Shown here: positions 11,430 to 23,352 of the stretch, piece after piece
How positions within the stretch are numbered: position 1 is the stretch's first letter
How the letters are laid out: every line of letters starts with the position of its first letter
From: Chinchilla lanigera
Lineage: Eukaryota > Chordata > Mammalia > Rodentia > Chinchillidae
Assembly: GCF_000276665.1 (NCBI RefSeq)
Contig: NW_004955463.1
Span: 4,583,514 to 4,647,513 of the forward strand
DNA: 64,000 nucleotides
Direction of reading: 5' to 3'
The notes under the pieces: generated by a model
Databases searched by the model: none
What the model saw: the letters and a program-made list of their open reading frames with translations, nothing else
Told to the model about the DNA's origin: nothing
Made by a program: the position numbers and the translations under genes

Positions 11430-11960
11430 AAATACAAATTAAAACAATTTTATGCCATTTCATTGGTTAAAATAAGGGAAACTTTCTAAATTCAAACTTT
11501 GGCAAGGCTACTTAGGGTCTGACACATTAGGCATTGTTCTTAGCAATTTAAATTGATAGAATATTTTTAGAGAAGAATGTATAATAATTTAAAAAATGTT
11601 CTTAAGGTTTGATTAGGTAATGGTAATTACAGTAATTAAGGAAATAATCTGAAGAAAAAACACAAACCACAGGCACAAGACTTTTAAGACATTTATTATT
11701 CTAAAAAGAAAATAACACAAAATATAAATTAATTAATTGGTTAAGTAACTTGTGATATATAACACTAGAATTTTAAGTAGCTGTTGATATGTGAATACTA
11801 TGTGAAAATAAGAAAATTCATTGTAGGAACTCTAAATTTTTATAAAAAGAACAATGTATATATAATATGATTAGAATGTGTAAAAATATACACTATGGTA
11901 ACAATTAGAAGGAAATCACAGAGAAATTAAAACAATTGTGCTTGAATCATGAGATTATGA
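11430..11960 (+). mobile_element. Old L1 3' end (L1M type), plus strand
   Basis: The order of blocks resembles the 3' part of old L1 elements: 'aaaatgttcttaaggtttgat', 'aaggaaataatctgaag', 'ttggttaagtaac', 'tagctgttgatatgtgaatac', and 'tttataaaaagaac'. All coding potential is lost. Confidence 0.55.
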
Positions 11961-12299
11961 ATAAAATTCTCAAAAAGCATTTGAAACTTTAATTTATAAT
12001 AGGAATTTTTCAAAAATAGTCTAATATGCAATATTCTCTTTGGAAACATAAAATTATTCTAAATAGAGTACATGATATGGTCTTTAAAATAGGAACAAGG
12101 TAGTCAGCCTCTTTATTTATATACTCAGGTCAGCATTATGTACCCTGTTAGACTGCATTCTTTACGGTAGGGAAAAACTAAAATTTTATGTAATTTAATC
12201 CCCTTGACATAAAAATTTTGTTTTAATTTTTCCCTAAAATAGGAAAAGCCTCTTAAGAAGGTACTATAGTTAAAATAATGTGTTTCTGGCTTATAAAGA
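11961..12299. other. AT-rich DNA between two L1 remnants
   Basis: No family is recognised. It could be diverged L1 sequence, since the flanks on both sides are L1 in the same orientation. Confidence 0.35.
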
Positions 12300-13345
12300 G
12301 AGACCTATATAATGGGTTAGAATTGAGAATCAAAAATAAATCAATACATCGGTAGTCAACTGATTTTTGAAAAGGATGCAAGACCTTTTAACAAAGTAAT
12401 AGTAGTCTTTTCAACAAATAGTGCTAAGGTAAGTAAAAAGCCACAAGCAATAAAAGGAAGTTGGACTCCTAACTCACACCCCATCTAAAAATGTACTCAA
12501 AATGAACCCCTAAATGCCAAAATTTAAAGAACTAAGACTATACTACTAGTCTTAAAAGGAAACATCAAATTAAAAGCTCATGAACTTAGTTTGCAGTGGA
12601 TTCTTGGATATGAATGATACCAAAAGCAAAATTCAAAAAAAAAAAGATAAATTGGGCTTCATCAAAATTAAAATGTTTTGCTTTTCGTTTTGTCTAGCAT
12701 ATTGAGAATGAAATGTGATAATCCATGAAATGGGGGAAATGGTTGGAAGCCATACCTCTAACAAGGCAATAACAAGTGGTGGAAGAATGCAGAGAAACTG
12801 GAATGTCCATACATTACAGTACAGCCACTGTGAAAAGTTTTTCAGCTCCTCAAAAAGTTATAAAGTTACAGTTAAAACCTAGCAATTCTACTAAGTGTGT
12901 ACCCAAAAGAACTAAAAACATGTTTATGCAAAAATGTCTACATGAATGTTCAGAGCAACATTAGCCAAAAATGCCCAAAAGTAGAAGAAACTGAAATGTT
13001 TATCAACTGATCAGTAAACAAATAAATGTGGGAAATTATTCAGGCATGAAAAGGAATGAAGTACTGATACTTGTGACAATATGGATGACCTTGGAAATAC
13101 GCTAAGTAAAAGAAACCCATCAGAAAAGATCACAAATCATCCGATTTCATGTATATGAAAACCCTACAATGGGCAAATTAGTAAAAGAGGTCAGATTAGT
13201 GATTGTCAGGGATGGGAGGAAGGGGAGAGAGTATCCATCTAGTGAATAAAGGGTATCTTTTTGAAGTGATGAAATGTTCCAGAGTTAGAGAATGGTGGTG
13301 GTAGCACAAAGATTATGAATATACTAAAAGAAGCTAACAGTGGAA
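12300..13345 (+). mobile_element. Old L1 3' end including the end of ORF2 and 3' UTR
   Basis: The plus strand carries the end of L1 ORF2 in order: 'gtcaactgatttttgaaaaggatgc', 'caaattaaaagctc', 'gataaattgggcttcatcaaaatt', then the 'cattacagtacagccactgtg' and 'atttcatgtatatgaaa' blocks. Frames are broken by stops. An internal jump near 12690-12760 suggests a deletion. Confidence 0.85.
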
Positions 13346-14441
13346 ACCTTTCCATATTAAGTTAACCGACTTGCTTCCTATTGCTTGCAACCAAGAATCC
13401 TGACTGATGCCAAGAGAGGCAGGAATTTTGAAAAACAACTACAGGCCATTTCAGATTAGCTAACAGTCATAAAACTTTAAGCACAGAACATCTGTAAGCA
13501 CAATTCAAACACAGTAAAAATGGGTTTGTGCATGTTTTTACAAGTGTATGTTCTTCTTTCTGCAGCAGGAAATTATAGCAAGTCTCAGAAGCCACGAAGT
13601 TTGAAGAGAGCTTAGTGTCGCTTCAGTCCCGTGCACAAAAATCACAAAGATACCTAACATTCTAGAGTATGAAGAAGTTCAGGAGGTTATTAGAACAAAG
13701 AAACAGAAAGCAAAAGCGCCTTCATTTTCTGATGAGGAACACCCTGCCAAGAACATGGTGCTCTTCCCTATCACAATCTGAGCTAACGGATGATTGGAAA
13801 GCAGGCATTCAAACTTAACGTCAAGGCATCTTTTCATAAGAACTGTCAGCTTCCTTTCTCATGACCTGAAAGCTCAGAAGAACAAGGTCTGTCTTCACAA
13901 TATAAAAGGGTTTCATCCTATATCCAGTGTTCTGAGACTGCCTGGCTCATTTATTTATTTAGACTTTATTTTATTTATTTTATTTAATTTTATTTTATTT
14001 TTCAGTTAGACTTACTGCATCAATGAAGTCAAGGTCGTAGGCTTCAGTCTGAAATGAGCAGTCATTCTAGCTCTAATCCATTGTCGGAACAGTTGGTTGG
14101 GCTCAGGATCCATAGTAAAAGGTGGAAGTGTTGCCTGCCTGTGCTGTAAAAATAGGACCCATCTGGGCTCCTGGAGAGGAGCATGTGAATATCTCATTGA
14201 GTCCTGAGCGGAATAGGTTACAGAAGTTGCTCCCAGTGGGCCTAGGCAAAGGCAATGTATTGGCTGTGTGTGCAAAGCCATACTATTAGAAGCCACTGGC
14301 TTTAGAAAGCAAATTGCAGATTACTCACACTCACATCTACACTCACATTGAAGAATTCCATCTGATGAACAAAATAGCCTTGCCTTTTAGGAAGTATCCT
14401 TTGTCTTAAGGTAAATGCTTAGTATTCCTTCACTTGAGAAT
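13346..14441. other. Non-coding DNA with a TTTTA-rich low-complexity run
   Basis: A (TTTA/TTTTA)n run lies at about 13950-14003. Nothing else is recognised. Short frames on either side of this run have no support. Confidence 0.45.
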
Positions 14442-14631
14442 GCTTCTATTTCTTTTTTTTTTTTTTTTGTCTTTTTGAGATAGGGTCTCACTATGCAGTT
14501 CAGGCCAGGCTTGAGCTCATTTTGTGGCCCATGCTGGCCTCGAACTCACAATGATCCCCCGGCCTCAGCCTCCCAAGTGCTGGGATTACAAGCATGCGCC
14601 CTGACTCCAGGCTAAGGACGCTCCTATTTCT
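14442..14631 (-). mobile_element. B1 SINE with long poly-T (antisense tail)
   Basis: On the plus strand a run of about 18 T is followed by gtctttttgagatagggtctc, 'gctggcctcgaactcaca' and 'cctcccaagtgctgggattaca', i.e. a B1 on the minus strand. The flanks gcttctatttct (14442-14453) and gctcctatttct (14620-14631) form a 12-bp duplication with one mismatch. Confidence 0.92.
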
Positions 14632-16864
14632 CCTCTGCTCTCTATGCCATACCAGACCTGCCCTTTAAAGGAGAGAAGAGGACCAGCCCTAAAAATATTT
14701 CATACCATGGTGGCCTGCCAGCCTCAGTACCCACTCAAAACTTCTCATTGGTGGGATAAACTTGCAAAGAACCAGGAACACTAGATAAATGCAGAAAACA
14801 GACTTAGTAAATTCAGAACAGTGGAAGATGTCACCAAAGAATGGAGATTTTTATGGAAGGAGAGTGGAGTGGGAGAGATACACCACCACTGGGGGTTGCA
14901 TTTGTAAACAGAGGCACCAAGCAAGGGCATATTCTGGGATCCTACAAAGAACACTGGATGAGGAGGAAGGTTCTTATAGGCAAAGGCCATATTGGAGGCA
15001 CTGTAGTGACCGATTAAGGAAGCAATGTGTCTTCATTCTTTAACAGCAAGAACGTTTTGAAGTCTCTCTAGCAGGGGAGGAATGACGATCAAAGGTGTAT
15101 TTAGGGAAGAGGAATCTGACAATTATATGTAGTCTGCACTAGAGCAGGGTGGCAGGCGGCCTAGAAATTACACTCATTCAGACAAAACGATGAAGAGTGG
15201 TTGGAAGTGGAAGGGAAGGATGTGCTCCATGTCACTACCGCTGGTGAGTCACGGACAGAGAGGCAGGAGCATTTACTCTTCTCTGTTAGGAAGAAGCTCT
15301 GCTGTCCCGACTGAGAACCAGAAGAAGTGACTGAGTCAGACCAAGATAACAAAGACCGCTGCCCTGTGCAATGAGCCTGGCCCTGTACTACAGGTGGGCA
15401 GCTGGTGAGCCTAATCTTGGATTTGACAGGTGCCTCTGGGCCACACAGTGCTTGGTGAGGCAGCTGCTTCATGGTGCTTTGTAGATGAGAGGCTCTGATT
15501 GCAAACAGAGTGTGTGACAGAAGAATCCCACCAGGGACTTCAGCTGCCTTGTTTAGTACCTATGGGGCCAGATAGGATCTGAGATCCATGAAAACTGAGT
15601 CTCCTCTTCAGTAGGGTGGGGGATGCAGGCCCTTCTCCTGGCCTCCGAACCTGCGGTTTCTGTACTGATAAGTGACTGATTGCATCTGTTGCCAGGTTAC
15701 CAGGGCTGCACAACCTGCTTTGGAATCCCTCTGACTCCATCCCCCATACTAACATGTCCAGGATGGGGTTGGGATGGAAAGGAGAGACTGGGAGAGACAT
15801 CCTCATTTTATTACAAAACCTTTGTATTGAGTTAAGAACCTGGGTTACTGCCAGTGCTTGTTCACCCAAGGCTACAGCTCAGATTATTCTGCCAGAATTA
15901 AATAGTCTTCTGAGTCCAACATGTAGTCTAATAGATACTGCACAGAACTAGCCAAACATTTGACTGTTCAGTCTGTTCAGTTCAAATTATCAAGAGAAAC
16001 AAGTACACTACCTTCACAAAAATCTGTAGGAAGACTTACTCAGACTCTAGAATTGCACCACATCTTCAGTATTCCTTTTTTTGTTCTCATCTATGTCTAA
16101 TGCATCTAGGTTGAGGAGTAAATTTTTCTTGTTATGGAGATTTATAATCACTGATTTGTTGGTCCATAAACCCAAAAGGAGAAAATAGGTGTTGGCCTGA
16201 AAAACTGGTAAGGACAAAAATGAAATGAAACAAAGGGAATTCAAACTTGCTTGTGTGTGTACACATAATGATGGTCAGTATACACAGTGGGCTGAAGATC
16301 CAAGACTTCCAGAACCCAGAACAAAAGAAGGAAGGCCATACAAGCCAGCGTCCCTGAGTTATGCTCTGCAAATTCTCAGCCTGTAATGAGCAGTTCAGCA
16401 GAAGCAGCTGCCTCTTTCTGTTGCTTCCGCACTCATTGCCCACTGTGGAGGGTCCAGAGGAATCCCGTGTCCAGTGAGGTAAATTCTCCTTTTCCTCCTC
16501 TTCTCAGTCCACCCCCACGAGTTCCAAGGGCATAGGTCCAGAAGTGTTTCTGCTATGTGAAGCTGGGGAAAATCTTGACCTGCTTGAGCACTGCTGGATG
16601 ATTCATTTGAATGTAAATTCCATCTTGCAGGAAATATGCCTGGGTCACTGGGAACCCTGGTTCATAGCAGAATCCCATGGGGGAAGTTAAGATAAGTGAA
16701 GATTCCAGCGTTTCCTGCCACCAGACAGAGAGCTGCGCTGAACCACAAGAGCCCAGAAGGCTCTCCAACCCAGATCCAGTTTTGGGTTCTCTGATGTGCT
16801 CTGGTCCCAGCCCAGTGGTCCTCCTACATGGCCAGGTAATAATATATGGAGAGGCTAAATTCTG
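14632..16864. other. Non-coding DNA, no recognised repeat
   Basis: This is one of the longer stretches without a repeat I can name, and it has a somewhat higher GC content at 15100-15760. Several overlapping frames of about 100 codons on both strands (15161-15472, 15540-15869, 16132-16443) have no family likeness and overlap each other in other frames. I do not call them genes. Confidence 0.45.
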
Positions 16865-17270
16865 GTATTATGGCCTGTGTCTAGATGTCCCCCCAAAGTT
16901 TCATGCAATCATACGTAGGGCTTTTTCAGAGGTGGCCGAATCTAGAGTGTGATTGACTCATGATTCAATGCTAGGGTTAAGTGTTCTAGAATTATGGTAG
17001 AGTGATAACTAAGTCAGTCCACTGATTGGTTTGGCACCACCTGGATACAATACAAGGGACAGAAAGAGGTTTGTCTGGTCTCTTGCTTGCTTTACCACCT
17101 TTACCTGCCGTGAACTGTTTCTGCTCTGCAATGCCTGTCTGCTGTGCCTTGGAGCCAGCCAATTATGGACGGAAACCTCTACAAACTATGAGCCAAACAA
17201 CACAAAAGTTCCCCCTTTAACTTTGAGGTCAGGTATTTTTTCTTAGTGATGAGAAAAGTAACTAAGATAA
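16865..17270 (+). mobile_element. MaLR-type solo LTR
   Basis: It starts near attatggcctgtgtctagatg, has 'tggcaccacctggatac', 'ttggagccagccaatta' and 'gagccaaacaacac' blocks, and ends at agtaactaag. The start nearly matches the minus-strand start of the LTR at 8555-8914, and the body matches 61793-62216. Confidence 0.85.
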
Positions 17271-17969
17271 GGGGCATGGTCAAGAAATATACCAAGCAGA
17301 TGCCCAGGAAAGAATTGTGTCTGTTGGACTGCTACAGGGCACAGGCATTAGATTATAGGCTCACAGCTGGCATCCTCTGGTCCTCAGACCCAAGGTGGGA
17401 GATGAGGCGGAGGGAAGTTCACAGGTTTCTGTGTCCTGCCTTGCCTCAAACATAACATCGCCTTAGGCCTTCCCAGCATGAGAGCCAGATAGACTTGCCT
17501 GTGGCCAGGGTTTTAATCTCAAAGCCTCCAGCCCTGCAAAATCCTCCCCCTGATGTCATGGGATTCCTGGAAGTTTCCATCAGCATGTTCTCTCTGCTGG
17601 CTGAGATCCTGCATCTTTACCAAGTGGTGCCTCCTCACTTTGCTGAAGACAAGAAATTAAAACACTTCCCTAATTTCCACTGGAGGGATAGATATATAGA
17701 GTTGAGTCTTCCATCTTTATCTATTTAAAGACACTATTTGAATGCATACTGTTGATTTATTAACATGAACTTATGATCAACAGTACTGTAACTTGTGCCT
17801 AAACAGAGCTTCTTTAACACATGTTTTTTTTCTGCCAGGCACATGCAATCCTTCCTGAACTTAGGAACACTAGATAGCACATTAGTACTATTTTGAAGGC
17901 CAATTTAAAACTCAAAATCACCAATAAAGACTATAATGAAAAACAAAACAAAACAAAAAGCCACCATAT
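17271..17969. other. Non-coding DNA, nothing recognised
   Basis: No repeat or exon is recognised. A short CAAAA-rich run lies at 17941-17958. Confidence 0.4.
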
Positions 17970-18500
17970 CAGTCAGTGCTTACTAGAGAAACAGATTTAA
18001 TGCAAGATATACAAATATATAAGAATTTACAAGATTGGTTTAGAGTGGCGGCCCACAGAGTCAGCTATGGAAAAGTACAAAAGGTCTGTCTGTGCGCTGA
18101 GGATCCAAAGGTCTAGTCGAAGGCCTGGAGCCACTGTAGTGTTCGTGTGAGTCTGCATGAAAAGGCCAAAGGGTTGGTGCTGGCAGTCAGGAGATAATGT
18201 CCAATGTGAAGGTGAAGACTAGAACTTCTCTGCAGAAACAAAGTGAGCCTTCCTTCTTCATTTCCCTTTTATACCATTCTGGTGACAATCTTCCCTAGAG
18301 TGAGTCTTCCACACCCACAACTATGCTGAGCCGATTTAGTTGGGCGTTTCTTACTCAAGATGACACAGTCAATCAGCCACCACAGCCACTAAATTCCGTG
18401 AGTCACAAAAAGGGCACTTGGGAGAGGAAACATAAGAGAAGGCTGCCTTATTTAACCTTACCTGGAACCATTAGTGTCAGGTGACTTAGTTCTTTTGCTG
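17970..18500 (-). mobile_element. Probable ERVL-type LTR fragment
   Basis: On the plus strand it begins 'cagtgcttactagagaaacag', followed by 'gaggatccaaaggtctagtcg' and 'gaaggcctggagcc'. The order resembles the antisense of an ERVL (MLT2/MT2-like) LTR. The ends are not defined, and the call is tentative. Confidence 0.4.
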
Positions 18501-18890
18501 TTAATGTGTGTTTGCAAACAAAGTCACAAAAGCACAAAATATACAGACTTGAGCTTATAAATAAATGTTTGCAAGTAAGCAAATTCACCAACATGGAGTT
18601 GTCAAATAACTAGAATCAATCACACATCCTTTTCTAAGAAGTTTTATGATGCCAACTGTTAAGATAAAAGTTTTCCCATTTTTGTCACATGTATATAAGC
18701 TTTTTCATATAATTTCATTTCAAAAGATGGTTCTGCTGGTGGAAGAAACTTTGGAAATCCTGGCTGTAGAAACCTGGTCCATGACTCATTCAGGTTGTAA
18801 TTATCAGTTTAGAGTAGTAACTGGGAACTGATAAAACTAAGTGATCACCAGGTTGAGTCTTCTATCCAAAGAGAGCTGGGTTTCACCATG

Positions 18891-19016
18891 AACAGAACAA
18901 AGAGAGGGGCTGGGGATTTAGTTCAGCGGCAAAGTGCCTGCCTGGCAAGCACAAGGTCATGAGTTCAATTCTTGGTACCAGAAAAAAAGACAAAAAAAAA
19001 AAACAGAACAAAGAGA
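18891..19016 (+). mobile_element. ID SINE, young copy with 15-bp target duplication
   Basis: The body starts ggggctggggatttagttcag at 18906 and ends cttggtaccag plus an A-rich tail to about 19001. The duplication aacagaacaaagaga is exact at 18891-18905 and 19002-19016. Confidence 0.95.
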
Positions 19017-19389
19017 AAAGTCTGAAGTGGGGGAATGTTGGCACTTAGAAGAACCCTAGGATTGTAACCTTCCTCTCCCTTAAGTATGCTAAGCATTCCT
19101 CAGACATTTTAGAGTTTGCAGAAATACCCTGCAGATTATTGCCAGTCTTGAGAATGCCCTGGTATTCCAATGCAAAGACAAGAACTTCATAATAATCTCA
19201 GGTGTTCAAGTTGATATTCACACCAATGTCTTCTGCAGAGTTTACCCTGAGGCCCTGGGATCAGCTTAGGGTGAAATGGAGTCTGGGCTGACCATGATAG
19301 GATTATTGCAAGAGGTTTTATGTGTTTGGAGAGTCACCAGAGTTCACAGGTAGGCCATCACTGTTTTCACAGCTCCTCTTTGTTTGCTT
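19017..19389. other. Non-coding DNA, nothing recognised
   Basis: No repeat family or exon was seen. Confidence 0.4.
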
Positions 19390-19617
19390 TCAGCTGTTAG
19401 GTTTAATTGAAAGATAGACAGGTGGGTAAGTATGTGTGGATGCTATTTTCATTTTAGCTATTTGGACAGCATTTATAAGCTTCAGTCTTTTGTGGTCCAT
19501 AGGTTGTGATTCTTGGCTGTTGTCCCCCAGTGACCAACCACAGTCATAAGCAGCAGTCATGTTGACAGGTGGAATCTCAGTCATGCACTTTGCAGCTTCC
19601 TCCACTGTCACCACCAC
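19390..19617 (-). other. Weak candidate terminal exon, 75 codons, unknown product
   Basis: On the minus strand a frame of 75 codons opens directly after a pyrimidine-rich stretch ending ctcttag, which resembles a splice acceptor, and closes at TGA. The encoded peptide starts VVVTVEEAAKCMTEIP and is not low-complexity. There is no ATG at the start, no good donor site and no nearby poly-A signal, so it could only be a last coding exon. I do not recognise the family. Frames of this length also occur by chance, so this is a prompt for a search rather than a gene call. Confidence 0.15.
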
Positions 19618-19802
19618 CTAAGAGAAAGGAGTCACATTGGTTCCCTTTTATACTTGGGTGAAATTCAACACTGACTTGTAATTTTACAGGCACTGAAAAT
19701 AGCTTCAGCCCCAGGGACAGATAAAACAAAAATACTTGCAGATTTTAATCAGACTATAGTCTTTCTGAACTTGAGAATAATTTGAAAACTGCTTAGTGGG
19801 TG

Positions 19803-20194
19803 TGTTCATTAGCTTTCCAATCTTGGGACAAAATGCTATACCTGGGATAAACAAATTGAAAGAAGGAAAGATTTCTTTTGCCTCACAGTTTTAGGAGGTT
19901 CAGTCACTGGTCACTTGGCCTGGTGGCTGTGGATTTGTGGCAAGGTTAGAACATCATGGTGGAGAACATGTGGTGGAAGAAAGCTGCTTACCACATGGTG
20001 GCCAGGAAGCAAGATGAAAGAGAGAGGCATCATGGTTCAGATAGCTCTCCAAGACCACACCTCCAATGACCTACTTTCTCCAACTGGGCCCCCACTTTCT
20101 AAAGTTTCTACCACCTCCCAATAGCATCACAAAGTTGGGAATCAAGCACCCCACACACGAGCCTTTGGGGAAAATTCCAGTTCAAATTATAGCA
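19803..20194 (-). mobile_element. MaLR-type solo LTR
   Basis: On the plus strand it begins tgttcattagctttcc, passes through 'cctcacagttttaggaggttcagtc' and 'ccaagaccacacctccaatgacc', and ends aaattatagca. On the minus strand it therefore has TG and CA ends. It is diverged and without a clean target duplication. Confidence 0.85.
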
Positions 20195-20675
20195 GTTGTT
20201 TAAGAAACATTATCAACTAAGAGGTATGATAGATATTGTGAAAGTTAAGGAAACTGCTCCAAAGTAAAAATCAACTGGGATGAGGGAAAAACAAAAGAAA
20301 GAAGGGGAAAATTATGTATATATGTATACACAGGATAGCTCACATAGTTGTACTGCTGACTTCTATTGCTTTATTGAAAGGAACAGTTAATGTTTAACTG
20401 TTTGGTCAATCTTACATGTCTATATTTGTTTACCTGAGTAACCAATTTGAAGATATCAATATGTAATACAACAACCATTGTTAATTTTCTATCACCTTGC
20501 CTGAAATTCTGTATTGCTCACATTGTTTTTGTGTTACTTTGTAAAAAATATGGGTGTTTGTTAATAAGTTTTCATTCTTTTATCTTTAAAATACAAAAAA
20601 ATTATCAAAAGTTTATAATTGAAATGTGTGGAAGGCAAAATTTTATCTCTACTCTTAAAACTATCTTTTAAACAC
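20195..20675. other. AT-rich DNA up to an assembly gap
   Basis: No named repeat is seen. The 74-codon frame at 20447-20671 runs toward the gap and has no likeness. Confidence 0.4.
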
Positions 20676-21576
20676 NNNNNNNNNNNNNNNNNNNNNNNNN
20701 NNNNNNNNNNNNNNNNNNNNNNNNNNNNNNNNNNNNNNNNNNNNNNNNNNNNNNNNNNNNNNNNNNNNNNNNNNNNNNNNNNNNNNNNNNNNNNNNNNNN
20801 NNNNNNNNNNNNNNNNNNNNNNNNNNNNNNNNNNNNNNNNNNNNNNNNNNNNNNNNNNNNNNNNNNNNNNNNNNNNNNNNNNNNNNNNNNNNNNNNNNNN
20901 NNNNNNNNNNNNNNNNNNNNNNNNNNNNNNNNNNNNNNNNNNNNNNNNNNNNNNNNNNNNNNNNNNNNNNNNNNNNNNNNNNNNNNNNNNNNNNNNNNNN
21001 NNNNNNNNNNNNNNNNNNNNNNNNNNNNNNNNNNNNNNNNNNNNNNNNNNNNNNNNNNNNNNNNNNNNNNNNNNNNNNNNNNNNNNNNNNNNNNNNNNNN
21101 NNNNNNNNNNNNNNNNNNNNNNNNNNNNNNNNNNNNNNNNNNNNNNNNNNNNNNNNNNNNNNNNNNNNNNNNNNNNNNNNNNNNNNNNNNNNNNNNNNNN
21201 NNNNNNNNNNNNNNNNNNNNNNNNNNNNNNNNNNNNNNNNNNNNNNNNNNNNNNNNNNNNNNNNNNNNNNNNNNNNNNNNNNNNNNNNNNNNNNNNNNNN
21301 NNNNNNNNNNNNNNNNNNNNNNNNNNNNNNNNNNNNNNNNNNNNNNNNNNNNNNNNNNNNNNNNNNNNNNNNNNNNNNNNNNNNNNNNNNNNNNNNNNNN
21401 NNNNNNNNNNNNNNNNNNNNNNNNNNNNNNNNNNNNNNNNNNNNNNNNNNNNNNNNNNNNNNNNNNNNNNNNNNNNNNNNNNNNNNNNNNNNNNNNNNNN
21501 NNNNNNNNNNNNNNNNNNNNNNNNNNNNNNNNNNNNNNNNNNNNNNNNNNNNNNNNNNNNNNNNNNNNNNNNNNNN
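20676..21576. other. Assembly gap, 901 N
   Basis: A run of 901 undetermined bases. The right edge is a run of ten A, followed closely by a (GTT)n microsatellite at 21605-21620. The frames of about 340-370 codons that cross it are artefacts of the N run. Confidence 0.99.
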
Positions 21577-22094
21577 AAAAAAAAAATTTACTTAACATAA
21601 GTGTTGTTGTTGTTGTTGTTGGCACAGAAACCTTCATAAAGAAATAAAAACCCGTAGACGCAGTTAGGAACACATTGGTCAACCAAACTGGATGAAGAGT
21701 AGTAAATTATGAAAAGGTCAGAAGACAAAGGTGACGCTGGAGAAGTGTTGAGAAGGATAAATGTTAGTCTAACAAAGTTCATTTATACAGATTTTCCTCA
21801 CCTGAATTTCCTTTCATTGATGGTAAGAATGATACTTTCTTTCTGACATAGGGATGGCATCTTTTACAAGTAAGTTGCATCTCCTACTTTTAAGAAACAG
21901 AAGATAGTCAGAGTGATGTGCTTGTGACTGCTATTTTCAAATGACTTTAAGTCAAAATAGTCATGCTGCCAGAGAATAATATTTGGGAGTAGTATGTTAA
22001 CTCCTTTAAAAGCAAAGACACCCACAAGTCCTCTAAGTCTCATATCAAGTCATTGTTTGAAAGGGGCACCCAAACATTATATAATTTCTTAAAA
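21577..22094. other. Non-coding DNA with (GTT)n microsatellite
   Basis: The microsatellite is next to the gap; the rest is unassigned AT-rich sequence. Confidence 0.45.
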
Positions 22095-22725
22095 CAGTAT
22101 TTCTTCAACTTTGCTTCACATTGAAAACATCTGGGGATTCAAAAAAAAATACACTTGCTTGCCTCTCCCTTTCAGAAATCCTGATTGAATGGTACAGGGT
22201 GGTGTGGTAGACTAGATAATGACCTCTAAATGATCCCTGTGACCTCATCCTCAAAACTTGTGACTATGTCCCTTACATGAAAATGGAGATTTTGCCAATA
22301 CATTAAGGTTAAGGATCTTCAGCTGAGGATATTTTTCTGGATTACCCAGATAGTTCCAGTGTTATCACAATGATGTTTATAAAAGGAAGCCAGGAGACTC
22401 AAGAGTCAGAGAGATTTAAAGTTGGAAGCCAAGGTCATAGAAGAGACAGAAGATACCTTGCTCTTGGTTTGAAGATGGAGGAAGGACCACATACCAAGGA
22501 AAGCAGGCAACTTTGAGAAGTTGGAAAATGTGAGGAATGAATTCTTCCCCAGAGCCTCTAGCAGGAACAAAGGCCTTCAGACCCACTTTTGTCTTCTCAC
22601 ATCTCAAATTTAAGGAAATAAAACTGGATTACTTAAGGCACTGTTTGTGGTACTGTGTTCCACAAAATAAGAAATTAATACAGGTTGGATCTTGGGCATC
22701 AGGATTTGAAAATATTTCATAGTGA
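22095..22725 (+). mobile_element. MER5A-like hAT relic split by an MLT1 LTR
   Basis: The left part (22095-22202) carries 'cttcacattgaaaacatctgggga' and 'agaaatcctgattgaatgg'; the right part (22683-22725) carries 'cttgggcatcaggatttgaaaa'. In MER5A these blocks are adjacent, so the LTR interrupts the element. Confidence 0.7.
22203..22682 (+). mobile_element. MLT1-type LTR (ERVL-MaLR), about 480 bp
   Basis: It starts tgtggtagactagataatg, contains 'aaggttaaggatcttcagc', 'gtttataaaaggaagccagg' and 'ggtttgaagatggaggaagg', and ends attaataca. The five-base flanks gggtg and ggttg differ by one base and fit a target duplication. The MER5A context confirms both boundaries. Confidence 0.88.
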
Positions 22726-23229
22726 TTATAGTATCCAACCAATTTGGCAAACCATTCATCTCAGGAAATGTACTTGTGCTTGACTTTGTCAATAACTTTG
22801 CTCAGAGCCAGACAGGACAAAGAAGTTCCATGCTAAACTTTGTAGATTTCTACTGATAGAGCAGATAACCTCAAGGTTATTATTTCATTTCCCTGTAGAA
22901 CATTAACAGTTTTGCATCTAAAGGAATCTTACTATGGCATTTCCCCCCCAAATTTATAAATCTCCAGTTCCCCCAAACATTTTGAGAATCAGCTTTACAA
23001 ACCTATGAGTTCAACACATTATTGATACATGTTCATTCTAGTTTACATGAGAGTCATGCATTTAATTCTTTAAAAATATGCTTTTACATGTTCAATAAGT
23101 ATTTGTAAGAAGACAAAAAAAAAAAATAATAATATGAGGATGCTTGACTGGAGCCAGGGCAAATCTATTTTCTGCAGACACCTTTCTAGGGGCAGGGGTG
23201 GCTTTCAGTGTGTATTCTGCTTCTTCATA
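22726..23229. other. AT-rich non-coding DNA, nothing recognised
   Basis: Only a short poly-A/AAT run at about 23115-23135 stands out. Confidence 0.4.
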
Positions 23230-23335
23230 GCTGGATGAGCTTGAGAATATCCTCTCCAAGCCTCAATTTTTTTCTTCTGAAAAATTTTAATACTGTTCAT
23301 CACAGTATCAATACAGGTATTCAATGACAGATTAT
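23230..23335 (+). repeat. MIR-like fragment
   Basis: The run 'tgagcttgagaatatcctctccaagcctcaattt' resembles the MIR block 'tgaccttgggcaagtcacttaacctctctgagcctcagtttcc'. Confidence 0.5.
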
Positions 23336-23352
23336 ATATAACAAACTCTACC

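Noticed and set aside
15161..15869. Two minus-strand frames of 103 and 109 codons in GC-richer DNA
   Set aside because: No start context, splice site, domain or family likeness, and competing frames exist on the other strand.
20561..21682. Frames of 342 and 373 codons
   Set aside because: Almost entirely N; they arise from the assembly gap.
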